From Bradyrhizobium arachidis (GTDB taxonomy: Bacteria > Pseudomonadota > Alphaproteobacteria > Rhizobiales > Xanthobacteraceae), in NCBI RefSeq assembly GCF_015291705.1, contig NZ_CP030050.1:7068001-7132000 (forward strand): a stretch of 64,000 nt of DNA. The letters run 5' to 3'. The translations under genes were made by a program, and so were the position numbers. Positions 1-7,764 of the stretch are shown here, piece by piece; the stretch's first letter is position 1; each line of letters starts with the position of its first letter. Under the pieces are notes generated by a model. The model made no database searches. It was given only the letters and a program-made list of their open reading frames with translations, and was not told the DNA's origin.

Positions 1-129
1 GGCGAAGCGGCACACGGGCCGGTGACGGCGGCGATCGCAAATGCCGTCTACGATTGCCTCGGCGTGCGCGTCCGCGATCTGCCGATCACGCGCGACAGGA
101 TCATCGCAGCCATGGAGCTTGCATCGTGA
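1..129 (+). CDS. Molybdenum hydroxylase large subunit, C-terminal fragment
   Basis: The first 42 codons in frame 1 read GEAAHGPVTAAIANAVYDCL and end at TGA 127-129. The pattern (Gly-Glu, then Ala-Asn-Ala, then a closing Val-Arg-Asp-Leu-Pro-Ile-Thr stretch) is typical of the extreme C-terminus of xanthine dehydrogenase/aldehyde oxidase-type molybdopterin-binding subunits, which hydroxylate aldehydes or N-heterocycles in the cytoplasm. The rest of the gene lies before the window. The next gene starts inside its stop codon (GTGA overlap), so the two are translationally coupled. The family call is moderately sure; the substrate cannot be told. Confidence 0.6.
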   Translation, partial: GEAAHGPVTAAIANAVYDCLGVRVRDLPITRDRIIAAMELAS

Positions 130-824
130 CGACCTTGACCATTTTGAGCGGTGGCGCGGCGCAAGGCCTGGTGCGCGGCCTCAGCGACGCTTTCAAGACA
201 AAGACCAGCCTCAGTATCGACGGCGAGTTCGGCGCGGTCGGCATCATGGCCGACAAACTGCGTACGGGCACGGCAGCCGATCTCGTGATCCTGACGCAGG
301 CCCTCCTCGCAAAACTTGCCGAGGAGAAGCTTGTCGTCCCCTCCTCGATCGCGGATGTCGGCCGGGTCGAGACCGCGTTGGCGGTCCGCAACCGTGATCC
401 CAAGGTGACGGCGAAGACCGAAGCCGATTTGCGCGAGGTGTTGCGTTCGGCGGACGCGATCTACGTCCCTGATATCAAGGCGTCCACGGCAGGACAGCAC
501 GTTGCAAAAGTGCTGGATCAGCTCGGCATCGCCTATGAGGTCGCATCGCGCCTCAAGATATTTCCGAACGGCGCAACCGCGATGCGGGAGCTTGCGACGT
601 CCACCGCAGCGCGTCCGATCGGCTGCACGCAGGCCACCGAGATCATCGCCACCGACGGCATCGCGCTGTCAGGATCACTGCCGCCTGGATGTGAGCTGGT
701 GACCATGTACACGGCTGGCGTGACCGCGCGGGCCGCACATCCGAATGAAGCGGCCGTGCTGATTGCGCTGTTGACCGGCGTAGAGCACAAGGAGCTGCGC
801 CAGCGCGTGGGCTTTGCCGGCTAG
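126..824 (+). CDS. ModA-like substrate-binding domain protein without signal peptide
   Basis: This is a 232-residue protein of the bacterial solute-binding fold related to molybdate-binding ModA (SBP_bac_11). It opens directly with the first beta strand (TLTILSGGAAQGLVRGLSDAF), followed by the usual GxxGxMADKLRTGTAADLVI segment. I chose GTG 126 because it overlaps the TGA of the preceding molybdenum hydroxylase; the frame stays open upstream to 54, but that stretch overlaps the hydroxylase and is not hydrophobic. No Sec signal or lipobox is present, so export by Sec is not expected. Coupling to a molybdoenzyme suggests a cytoplasmic role such as cofactor or substrate handling; that is inference. 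No permease or ATPase gene lies beside it. Confidence 0.7.
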   Translation: MTTLTILSGGAAQGLVRGLSDAFKTKTSLSIDGEFGAVGIMADKLRTGTAADLVILTQALLAKLAEEKLVVPSSIADVGRVETALAVRNRDPKVTAKTEADLREVLRSADAIYVPDIKASTAGQHVAKVLDQLGIAYEVASRLKIFPNGATAMRELATSTAARPIGCTQATEIIATDGIALSGSLPPGCELVTMYTAGVTARAAHPNEAAVLIALLTGVEHKELRQRVGFAG

Positions 825-837
825 ACGGCCAGCCGCT

Positions 838-1644
838 CTATTTGTGCAGCTGGGTGAGGCCGGTCGGCGGACCATCGACCGCGGTCCAGCCGCCGTCCAC
901 GAACAGTGTGCTGCCGCTGACATAGCTTGCGGCATCCGAAGCGAGATAGGCCACGGCGGTCGCGACCTCGTCCGCGCTGCTCCAGCGGTTGAACACGGTG
1001 TGGCCGGCATAGAGATTGTAGATGTCGGGCCGCTGCTTGAACGGGCCGGTCAGCGCGGTTTCGGCGATGCTCGGTGCGATCGCGTTGACGCGTACGCCGG
1101 CATGACCGACCTCGGAGGCAAAACCCTTCACCAGGAGGCCGATCGCGGCCTTGGTCGAGCCGTAGATGCCAAGGCCCGGCTCGATGGTCACCGCGCGGAC
1201 CGAGGAGCAGGCGATGATGCTGCCGCCCTTCTGCGCGACCATGATGCGGCCGAAGGCCTGGAAGAACCAGACCGTCCCCTTGACGTTGAGGTTGAGGACG
1301 CGGTCGAGATCCTCCTCGGTGTAGTCGAGGATGGTCTTGCGGATGTTGAGCCCGGGCGTCGTCACGGCGATATCAAGCCGCGGGAATTTCTGCATCACGG
1401 TTTTCGCCAGCGCGTTGACGTCCGCTGCGCTGGCGGCATCGCAGCTGGCAGCCTCGGCCCAGCCGCCCTTGTCGCGAATGCCGGCGGCGGTCGCTTCCGC
1501 CGCGTCAAGCGCACGATCGGCGCAGACGACGCGGGCGCCGAGCCCAGCCAGCGCCTCGGCCGACGATTTGCCGATCCCTGAGGCGGCGCCGAGCACCACG
1601 GCCGTCTTGCCGGTGAGATCGAAGAGCTTGCGATAGTCGGTCAC
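838..1644 (-). CDS. SDR-family NAD(P)-dependent oxidoreductase
   Basis: This 268-residue classical short-chain dehydrogenase has the nucleotide-binding Gly motif near its start (GAASGIGKS), a catalytic Ser in the ACSSVRAVTIEPG stretch and Tyr-x-x-x-Lys in YGSTKAAIG. The C-terminus ends with the usual SGSTLFVDGGW strand. The start is GTG 1644 (VTDYRKLFDLTGK) with a GGGAG ribosome site about nine bases ahead. It lies downstream of the TRAP transporter genes on the same strand, 78 bases after dctM, and may oxidise the transported hydroxy acid. The true substrate is unknown. Confidence 0.85.
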   Translation of the reverse strand: MTDYRKLFDLTGKTAVVLGAASGIGKSSAEALAGLGARVVCADRALDAAEATAAGIRDKGGWAEAASCDAASAADVNALAKTVMQKFPRLDIAVTTPGLNIRKTILDYTEEDLDRVLNLNVKGTVWFFQAFGRIMVAQKGGSIIACSSVRAVTIEPGLGIYGSTKAAIGLLVKGFASEVGHAGVRVNAIAPSIAETALTGPFKQRPDIYNLYAGHTVFNRWSSADEVATAVAYLASDAASYVSGSTLFVDGGWTAVDGPPTGLTQLHK

Positions 1645-1722
1645 GGACAGATTCTCCCTGTTGCTGTGACGCAAACTACGCAAGGCGGGTGCGCCGGCCA
1701 AGTGCCGGCGCACGCACGGCAG

Positions 1723-3015
1723 CTATCCCTTGTATCCCATCAGGAGACGCGGCAGCCACAGCGAGAAGGCGGGAACGTAGGTGACGAACATCAGCGCTGC
1801 AATCAGCGCAGCGTAGAACGGCAGGATGGTGCGCATCACCGCGCCGACCGAAATGCCACCGATGGCGCAGCCGACGAACTGCGTCGTTCCGACCGGCGGG
1901 GTGTTCAGTCCAAGCGCGCAGTTGATCAGCATCAGCATGCCGAACTGCACCGGATCCATGCCGGCCTTCATCGCGATCGGCAGGAAGATCGGAGTACAGA
2001 TCAGGATGGTCGCCGCCATGTCCATGAAGGTGCCGAGCACGAACAGGATGACGTTGATGAGCAGGAAGATCACCCAGGGCTGCGAGGACACCTTGCTCAT
2101 CAGGTCGCCGGCGAAATCGGCCACCTCGTAGAGACCCATCAGGTACTGGAACATGGTGGAGACGCCGATCAGCAGCAGCACCACGCCCGTCGTCTTCACC
2201 GCCTTGGCCGCGGCCCGCAGGAAGTTCTGCAGGGTCATGGTGCGGTAGATGAAGAAGGTCAGCAGGATCGTGTAGGTGACCGCGACGGCGGCGGATTCGG
2301 TGGCGGTGAAGACGCCTGAGAGGATGCCAGCCAGAATGATGCCGACGATCAGAAGGCCAGGCAATGCGGCGGCGAGCGAACGGAACACCTCGGCCCAGCC
2401 CGGGAACTTGCCGGCGGGATAGCCGCGCTTCACCGCGACCGCGTAGGCGGCGACCAGCATGCAGATCATCAGCACGAGCGCCGGCAGGAGACCGGCGGCG
2501 ATCAGCGCGCCGATCGAGACCTTGCCGCCGGCGGCCAGCGCATAGATGATCATGTTGTGGCTGGTCGGCATCAAGGCGCCGACCAGCGAGGCATGGGTGG
2601 TGACATTGACGGCGTAGTCGGTGTCGAACCCTTCCTTTTTCATCATCGGGATCATCACCGCGCCCATCGCCGACACGTCGGCCACGGGCGAGCCGGAGAC
2701 GCCGCCGAACAGCGTGCAGGCGACCACGTTCGACATGCCGAGCCCGCCGCGGATGTGCCCGACCAGATTCTTGGCGAGCTTGACGATCTTGTCGGCGACG
2801 CCACCATGCAGCATCAGCTCACCGCTGAAGACGAAGAATGGGATGGCCAGGAACGAGAAGATGTTCATCCCCGACATCATCTGCTGGAAGATGACGGCGA
2901 CCGGCAGGCCTTCGTAAAGGATGGTGCAGATCGCCGAGAGGCCGATCGCGAAAGCGACGGGAACGCCGAGGATCAGGAAGCCGAAGAACGTGGCGCCGAG
3001 GATGATCAGTTCCAT
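1723..3015 (-). CDS. dctM: TRAP transporter large permease (DctM family)
   Basis: This 430-residue, very hydrophobic protein of about a dozen membrane segments is of the usual length for DctM/SiaM. Recognisable family stretches are FLILGVPVAFAIGLSA at the N-terminus, the GGVSGSPVADVSAMGAVMIP loop, and NxxLGLNTPPVGTTQFVGCAI near the end. It forms the ion-driven transport core of a tripartite periplasmic transporter in the inner membrane. Its ATG overlaps the end of the small permease gene by ten bases, so the pair is translationally coupled. Confidence 0.93.
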   Translation of the reverse strand: MELIILGATFFGFLILGVPVAFAIGLSAICTILYEGLPVAVIFQQMMSGMNIFSFLAIPFFVFSGELMLHGGVADKIVKLAKNLVGHIRGGLGMSNVVACTLFGGVSGSPVADVSAMGAVMIPMMKKEGFDTDYAVNVTTHASLVGALMPTSHNMIIYALAAGGKVSIGALIAAGLLPALVLMICMLVAAYAVAVKRGYPAGKFPGWAEVFRSLAAALPGLLIVGIILAGILSGVFTATESAAVAVTYTILLTFFIYRTMTLQNFLRAAAKAVKTTGVVLLLIGVSTMFQYLMGLYEVADFAGDLMSKVSSQPWVIFLLINVILFVLGTFMDMAATILICTPIFLPIAMKAGMDPVQFGMLMLINCALGLNTPPVGTTQFVGCAIGGISVGAVMRTILPFYAALIAALMFVTYVPAFSLWLPRLLMGYKG

Positions 3016-3554
3016 GAGGGGACGACCTCTTCGCCGCGCAGGAGAGCAATGATGTGCTCGATGGAAAAGGAAACGATCAGGATGCCGGAGGCGATCAGCG
3101 GGACGTAACGGATCACCTCGGGCAGGCCGAGATTGGGAATCTTGACGGTTCCGACCGACGCACCGAGGATCCAGCCGTTATAGGCCATCGCAATGCCGAA
3201 CACGGCCACGAGAACGTGGATCACGATCTCGATCTTCTCCCGCAGGTGATCCGGAAGCATGACCAGCAGACTGTCCATGCCGATGTGTCCGGCATCGCGC
3301 ACGCCGACGGCGGCGCCGATCAGCGTGACGTAGAGGATCAGAACCAGCGCGAGGTTCTCCGTCCAGGTCGGGCTGGAATTGAGCACGTAACGCCCGAACA
3401 CCTGGTAGAACACGATGGTGACAATGACGAGCAGTCCGGTCACCGACAGATACATGCCCAGGCGAGCGACGGGAGCATTGATCCGCGACAGCAGGCCGGT
3501 CGACGGACGTCCGGCGACCTCCTGCTCGTGGCCTGCGACGTGTGGGTCTGTCAT
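3006..3554 (-). CDS. dctQ: TRAP transporter small permease (DctQ family)
   Basis: This 182-residue protein has four predicted membrane helices. The family pattern is visible: a first helix with TGLLVIVTIVFYQVFGRYV, the SSPTWTENLAL loop with the conserved Trp-Thr-Glu, and GAAVGVRDAGHIGMDSL. DctQ bridges the binding protein and the large permease. The start has an AAGGAGACGCGGCAA leader with a strong Shine-Dalgarno. It lies between dctP (76 bases upstream) and dctM (overlapping), giving a dctP-dctQ-dctM order, with an SDR gene further downstream. Confidence 0.92.
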   Translation of the reverse strand: MTDPHVAGHEQEVAGRPSTGLLSRINAPVARLGMYLSVTGLLVIVTIVFYQVFGRYVLNSSPTWTENLALVLILYVTLIGAAVGVRDAGHIGMDSLLVMLPDHLREKIEIVIHVLVAVFGIAMAYNGWILGASVGTVKIPNLGLPEVIRYVPLIASGILIVSFSIEHIIALLRGEEVVPSWN

Positions 3555-3630
3555 TTGCCGCGTCTCCTTGCGCGTCTGCTCGCGAGGGTCCGGTGTCGCC
3601 TCGCGGCGAACCGGACCCGATGCCGTGGCC

Positions 3631-4602
3631 TTACTTCGTGTCCTGGATGCGCTTGACGAGGCCCTTCAGCTTCTCGTCGCCGGCGAACTTGTCGTAGACC
3701 GGCTTCATCGCATCGACGAACTCCTGCTTGTTGGCGATCGTCACGACCTGGACGCCGGCCGCTTCGACGGTCTTGCGGGAGGCCTGCTCACGCTCGTCCC
3801 AGAGCTTGCGCATGACCGGCACCGACTCCTTGGCCGCCTTGCGGATCATCGCCTGATCCTCCTTGCTCAGCGTGTCCCAGACCTTCTTGGACATCACGAG
3901 GACTTCGGGCGCCAGCGAGTGCTCGGTGACGTTGTAGAACTTGGCCGCCTCGAAATGGCGCGAGGACTCGTAAGAAGGCCAGTTGTTCTCGGCGGCGTCC
4001 ACGAGGCCGGTCTTGAGCGCGGTGTAGACCTCGCCATAGGGCATCGGCGTCGGGTTGGCGCCGAGGCTCTGGATCATCCCGACCCAGAGGTCGGATTGCT
4101 GCACGCGGATCTTCAGGCCCTTGAGGTCGGCGAGCGACTTGACCGGCGCCTTGACCGTGTAGATGGACCGCGCGCCGCTGTCGTAATAGGCAAGACCGAC
4201 CAGGCCTGCGGGCTCCATGGCGGCGAGGATCTCGTCGCCGATCGGCCCGTCCAGGACGGTGCGCATGTGCTGCGTGTCGCGGAAGACGAAGGGCAGGCAC
4301 AGCGCGATGGTCTCGGGCACGAAATTGTTGAGCGGCGATGCGTTGATCCGCATCATGTCGAGCGCGCCGATCTTGAGCTGCTCGATGGTGTCCTTCTCGG
4401 AGCCCAGGGCGCCATTGGGAAACACCTTCACGCCGAGCTTGCCGCCGCTCGCCGCCGCGAGCTGCTTGCCCATGAACTTGACGGCCTCGACAGTCGGGTA
4501 GTCGGCGGGGTGGATGTCGGCAGAGCGGAAATCGCGTGCGGTCGCCAGCGGCGCGGAGATCGCCAGCACAGCGGCTGCGATGATACCGGTCAGTGTCTTC
4601 AT
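3631..4602 (-). CDS. dctP: TRAP transporter substrate-binding protein (DctP family)
   Basis: This is a 323-residue periplasmic binding protein with a clear Sec signal (MKTLTGIIAAAVLAISAPLATA, cleavage expected after ATA). The mature part has DctP landmarks: GxLGVKVFPNGALGSEKDTIEQL, the KGLKIRVQ segment with the substrate-carboxylate Arg, and PMPYGEVYTALKTGLVDAAENN. I start it at ATG 4602, preceded by AGGAGGAAAGCCCAG; an upstream in-frame Met at 4686 would mask the signal peptide. The ligand is probably an organic acid. The cyclase-family gene is transcribed divergently from about 4.9 kb, so the two share a promoter region. Confidence 0.92.
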   Translation of the reverse strand: MKTLTGIIAAAVLAISAPLATARDFRSADIHPADYPTVEAVKFMGKQLAAASGGKLGVKVFPNGALGSEKDTIEQLKIGALDMMRINASPLNNFVPETIALCLPFVFRDTQHMRTVLDGPIGDEILAAMEPAGLVGLAYYDSGARSIYTVKAPVKSLADLKGLKIRVQQSDLWVGMIQSLGANPTPMPYGEVYTALKTGLVDAAENNWPSYESSRHFEAAKFYNVTEHSLAPEVLVMSKKVWDTLSKEDQAMIRKAAKESVPVMRKLWDEREQASRKTVEAAGVQVVTIANKQEFVDAMKPVYDKFAGDEKLKGLVKRIQDTK

Positions 4603-4908
4603 CTGGGCTTTCCTCCTGGGGTGATTATGTCGTTGTCGGGCAGTTGCGGGCCGCCTTGGGTCGCTCCACTTCAGGTGCGAAGTCAAGCGCCATTGTCGTC
4701 CCTAGGGCGGGCGGCATTCCCTGTCCAAGCCAAATCCGGCATCGATCAATGCTGGAGTTGCATCGATCGATCGCGCGGTGCTCGCAAGGGCCTTCAGCGG
4801 ATGATACCGTTTCTCCGAAGTCGTCCACACCGGCGCGTTACTTGACGCCGCAGCGCGAGCCCCCTCAAGATGCTGCAAAGCAGAACGGACCATTTCGGGG
4901 ACATGCCC

Positions 4909-5685
4909 ATGCCGCGGAAGCTGATCGATATTTCGGTGCCGCTCAAAAACGACGTGACGGCCGATCCCCCGGGCAATCACCCGACCATCCAGTATGTCGA
5001 TCACCAGCAGGGCTTGCCCCGCATGCTGCAATTTTTCGACGGCTTGAAGGCCCAGGATTTGCCGGACGGACAGGGCTGGGCCGTCGAACAGGTCTCGTTG
5101 TCCACCCATAACGGCACGCATCTCGACGCGCCCTGGCACTTCCATCCGACCATGAATCGCGGCGAGCGGTCATGGACCATCGACGAGGTGCCGCTGGAAT
5201 GGTGTCTTCAGCCCGGCGTGAAGCTCGACTTCCGGCACCTGCCTGACGGTTATGTGGCGACCGCCGCCGATGTCGAGACGGAGCTGAAGCGCATCGGCCA
5301 CACGCTGTCGCCGCTGGAGATCGTCGTCGTCAACACCAGCGCCGGCGCCAAATTTGGCCAGGCCGACTACGTCAATTCCGGCTGCGGCATGGGCTATGAA
5401 GCGACCATGTACCTGCTCGAACGCGGCGTGCGGCTGACCGGGACCGACGGCTGGAGCTGGGATGCGCCGTTCATCTACACCGCGAAGAAATATGCCGAAA
5501 CAAAAGATGCCGGGCTGATCTGGGAGGGCCACAAGGCGGGACGGCACATCGGCTATTGCCATCTCGAGAAGCTGCACAATCTGGACAAGCTGCCTTCGAC
5601 CGGCTTCACGGTGTCATGCTTTCCGGTGAAGATTGAACGGGCATCCGCTGGCTGGACCCGCGCGGTCGCCATCATCGACAATTAG
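4909..5685 (+). CDS. Cyclase-family (kynurenine formamidase-like) hydrolase
   Basis: About 258 residues from MPRKLIDISVPLKNDV. The metal-binding signature of the cyclase/KynB superfamily is present as HNGTHLDAPWHF, with further family features in GxTGTDGWSWDAPF and the closing FPVKIERASAGWTRAVAI. These enzymes hydrolyse N-formylkynurenine, isatin or cyclic amides or esters using Zn or Mn. Candidate starts are ATG 4870, 4903 and 4909; 4909 matches the typical family beginning and has GGGGA about eight bases ahead, but the choice is uncertain. Its divergent position to a TRAP operon suggests that it acts on the transported acid or amide. Confidence 0.85.
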   Translation: MPRKLIDISVPLKNDVTADPPGNHPTIQYVDHQQGLPRMLQFFDGLKAQDLPDGQGWAVEQVSLSTHNGTHLDAPWHFHPTMNRGERSWTIDEVPLEWCLQPGVKLDFRHLPDGYVATAADVETELKRIGHTLSPLEIVVVNTSAGAKFGQADYVNSGCGMGYEATMYLLERGVRLTGTDGWSWDAPFIYTAKKYAETKDAGLIWEGHKAGRHIGYCHLEKLHNLDKLPSTGFTVSCFPVKIERASAGWTRAVAIIDN

Positions 5686-5695
5686 GTCGAGGCCA

Positions 5696-6424
5696 TCACT
5701 CGCCGTCGAGGCCGCTCTCGGCGAGCTCGCGTAGCGCATCGGTGTCGAGCACGACGATGGCGCCATGCTCGAGCCGGACCCAGCTGCGTCCGGACCAGGC
5801 ACGCAATTGCTTGTTGATGCTCTCGCGCGTCATGCCCACCATCTCGCTGATCTCCTGCTGCGTGATGGCGAGCGTGCCGCTGCCGGAATCGAGCTTGCGC
5901 TCCTCGGTGAGACCGAGCAGCGCGCTCGCAAGCCGGCCCGGCAGATTTTGCAGGATCACCTGCTCGACCTGCTGGCTGGTCCAGCGCAGTCGCGCGCAGA
6001 GCAGCTCGATGAATTTCATCGCCAGCGCCGGCTGGCTCTTCACGAACGGCAGGAAGTCCCGGCGGTCGATGATGTAGAGCTCGCAATTGGTGTTGGCGGT
6101 CGCATCCGCCGATCGCGGCGCACCGTCGAGAACGGCGATCTCGCCAAAGATTTCTCCGGGACCGATCAGATTGAGAATGGCGTTCCGCCCGTCGGGCGAC
6201 GAAGAGGAAATCTTCACTGTCCCCGAGATCACTGCGAACAGATTGTTGCCGGGATCGCCCTTGGCGGCGATGGTCGCACCGCGCTTCACGGTGGTGTGCT
6301 TGGCGTAGCGGCAGAGCTGATCGAGCGCGTCCGGCTCCAGATCCGCGAAGATCGGGTGCTTGCGCAGGACCGATAGTTTGTTACCCACCGACTGTCGGGG
6401 GTCGCCGGTCTTGTCCTGAGGCAC
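5696..6424 (-). CDS. Crp/Fnr-family transcriptional regulator (cNMP-binding type)
   Basis: This 242-residue protein has an N-terminal cyclic-nucleotide-binding beta roll with the phosphate-binding cassette FGEIAVLDGAPRSADATA, a long dimerisation helix, and a C-terminal winged helix-turn-helix (LAITQQEISEMVGMTRESINKQL). It has no N-terminal Fe-S cysteine cluster, unlike the FNR protein encoded 0.5 kb away. The Gly-Glu and Arg-Ser positions resemble cAMP-binding CRP proteins, so a nucleotide effector is plausible but not shown. It is the last gene on the minus strand of the oxygen-related block and converges with the cyclase gene. Confidence 0.88.
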   Translation of the reverse strand: MPQDKTGDPRQSVGNKLSVLRKHPIFADLEPDALDQLCRYAKHTTVKRGATIAAKGDPGNNLFAVISGTVKISSSSPDGRNAILNLIGPGEIFGEIAVLDGAPRSADATANTNCELYIIDRRDFLPFVKSQPALAMKFIELLCARLRWTSQQVEQVILQNLPGRLASALLGLTEERKLDSGSGTLAITQQEISEMVGMTRESINKQLRAWSGRSWVRLEHGAIVVLDTDALRELAESGLDGE

Positions 6425-6684
6425 GCCGCGGGCTCCTAAGACTCAAGGCACTGAAGTTCCTGCGTAGTCAACGTTATCAGGCTTTTCAACCGGAAAGCAC
6501 GGGCATGGTTTGAGGCAAATGCCCTAGGAATGCCCGAAGCCCGCATCCGAAGGATGCTCGATGCACTGGAATCGATGCAGGGTTGCAGCCTGCCCAAGCC
6601 GCTGGTTGCGTTGAGGCGCTGCCGCCGAGCCAGGAGTCGGCCGCTGAGCATCGGGCTGTCGGCCCAACAGACCTGACGATGACC

Positions 6685-6822
6685 TCAGGAGCTTTGGCGC
6701 TTGGAATCCCGGTCGAGCCGGCCTGCGCTGGTTTGCCGGTCCGCCCAGGCCAGGGCTGCGGCGAACGTCACGAAGATCGCGACGACGACAATGATCATCA
6801 GCAGCGCGTCAGTCGGCATCAT
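6685..6822 (-). CDS. Small single-pass membrane protein under an FNR box
   Basis: This short gene encodes about 45 residues: MMPTDALLMIIVVVAIFVTF, then a small polar tail ending SKRQSS. Residues 5-27 form one hydrophobic helix. It starts at ATG 6822 (or 6819) behind a GGGAGAAGC ribosome site. A perfect TTGAT-N4-ATCAA box is centred 58 bases before the start. Small one-helix proteins like this accompany terminal oxidases or act as membrane regulators in other bacteria; no oxidase is encoded here, so the partner is unknown. The open frame, good ribosome site and oxygen box make it a convincing gene. Confidence 0.75.
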   Translation of the reverse strand: MMPTDALLMIIVVVAIFVTFAAALAWADRQTSAGRLDRDSKRQSS

Positions 6823-6873
6823 GCTTCTCCCGGATTGTCCGGGGGCATTATTTGTCGCAGGCGGCCGGCGTCA

Positions 6874-6887
6874 TTGATCGGGATCAA
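6874..6887. promoter_or_regulatory. FNR/FixK box, perfect palindrome
   Basis: The site reads TTGATCGGGATCAA, an exact match to the TTGAT-N4-ATCAA consensus bound by FNR, FnrN and FixK proteins. It lies 52-65 bases ahead of the small membrane protein start and just after the end of the FNR gene, so it should activate the small gene when oxygen is low. Confidence 0.85.
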
Positions 6888-6915
6888 AAATCCGCGAGCA
6901 TCGCGAAAACCCCCG

Positions 6916-7641
6916 TCAGGCCGCGGCCAGAGCCCGGACGCGCGCCGGATCGCGCAGACCGATACCACCCTGGATGATCTCGATCGCGCCGTGGCGCTCC
7001 AGCTTGGTGAAGGTGCGGCTGACCGTTTCGATGGTCAGGCCGAGATAGTCGGCGATGTCCTGGCGGCTCATCGGAAGGGGAACCGTGTCGGATGCCCCCT
7101 TGAGCGCGAACAGCCGCTCGCGCCAGCCGAGCAGAAAGGTCGCGACCTTCTCGTCCGCAGAACGACGGCCGAGCAGGACCATGTGGTCGCGGGCCTGGCT
7201 CAGCTCGCGAATCGCCAGCTCGTTGATGCGCCTGAGCAGGTGCGGTCGGTCCTCGATGAAACGGCCGAAGGGCGTCTTCGCGAACTGGCACACCGTCACC
7301 GCGCCGATCGCATCGGCCGAAAAATTGTGGCGGCCGGAGATATTCATCCCCAGGAAATCGCCGGGCAAGGCAAAGCCCACGATCTGCCGCCGGCCGTCCG
7401 GCAGCAGCTTGTAGAGCCGCATGACGCCTTCGAGGACGTTGTAGAACGAAGTCGCGATGTCCTCCTCGGAGAACACGGTCTCGCCCGCGGCGAAGTGGAC
7501 GCGGCGGCCGAGATGCTCGAATTCCCGGAGCTCAGCTGTATCCAGCGACGCGCAAACCGCCGATCCGCGTACGGCACAGTCGCTACAGAAATGCCCGTTC
7601 GGCTCGATCGTCACCACGGAAGCTCTCATCCACCGCTCCAT
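6916..7641 (-). CDS. FNR-type oxygen-sensing regulator with Fe-S cysteine motif
   Basis: This 241-residue Crp/Fnr protein has three N-terminal cysteines at about residues 19, 22 and 30 (C-x2-C-x7-C) and a fourth near 118 (AVTVCQFAKTPF), the arrangement that holds an oxygen-labile [4Fe-4S] cluster in FNR and FnrN. The C-terminal recognition helix contains E-T-V-S-R (DYLGLTIETVSRTFTKL), which reads TTGAT half-sites. It is therefore an oxygen sensor of the FNR/FnrN class, not the cysteine-less FixK class. A TTGAC-N4-ATCAA box lies 72-85 bases upstream and suggests autoregulation. The start may be ATG 7641 or 7629. It probably drives the boxes found across 6.9-20.0 kb. Confidence 0.9.
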   Translation of the reverse strand: MERWMRASVVTIEPNGHFCSDCAVRGSAVCASLDTAELREFEHLGRRVHFAAGETVFSEEDIATSFYNVLEGVMRLYKLLPDGRRQIVGFALPGDFLGMNISGRHNFSADAIGAVTVCQFAKTPFGRFIEDRPHLLRRINELAIRELSQARDHMVLLGRRSADEKVATFLLGWRERLFALKGASDTVPLPMSRQDIADYLGLTIETVSRTFTKLERHGAIEIIQGGIGLRDPARVRALAAA

Positions 7642-7712
7642 GCGCCGGCGGCCTCCGCATCAGGCCGGGTCCACCGCGCGGACTGCATTTTACTGCACTG
7701 CGCCAGAGCCGA

Positions 7713-7726
7713 TTGACGCAGATCAA
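7713..7726. promoter_or_regulatory. FNR/FixK box upstream of the FNR gene
   Basis: The site reads TTGACGCAGATCAA, one change from the consensus. It lies between the end of the MCE-domain gene and the FNR start, so it is placed to autoregulate FNR. Confidence 0.75.
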
Positions 7727-7764
7727 ATTTTTGCGGGCATGGCCGCCCTGCTCTGATCACGGCG

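Noticed and set aside
814..1581. Long plus-strand open frame (255 codons)
   Set aside because: It lies antisense to the SDR gene and its residues are Asp/Gly/Arg-rich without family pattern; it is a GC-driven shadow.
3415..4845. Plus-strand open frame of 476 codons
   Set aside because: It is antisense to dctP and dctQ, which have clear domains, signal peptide and ribosome sites.
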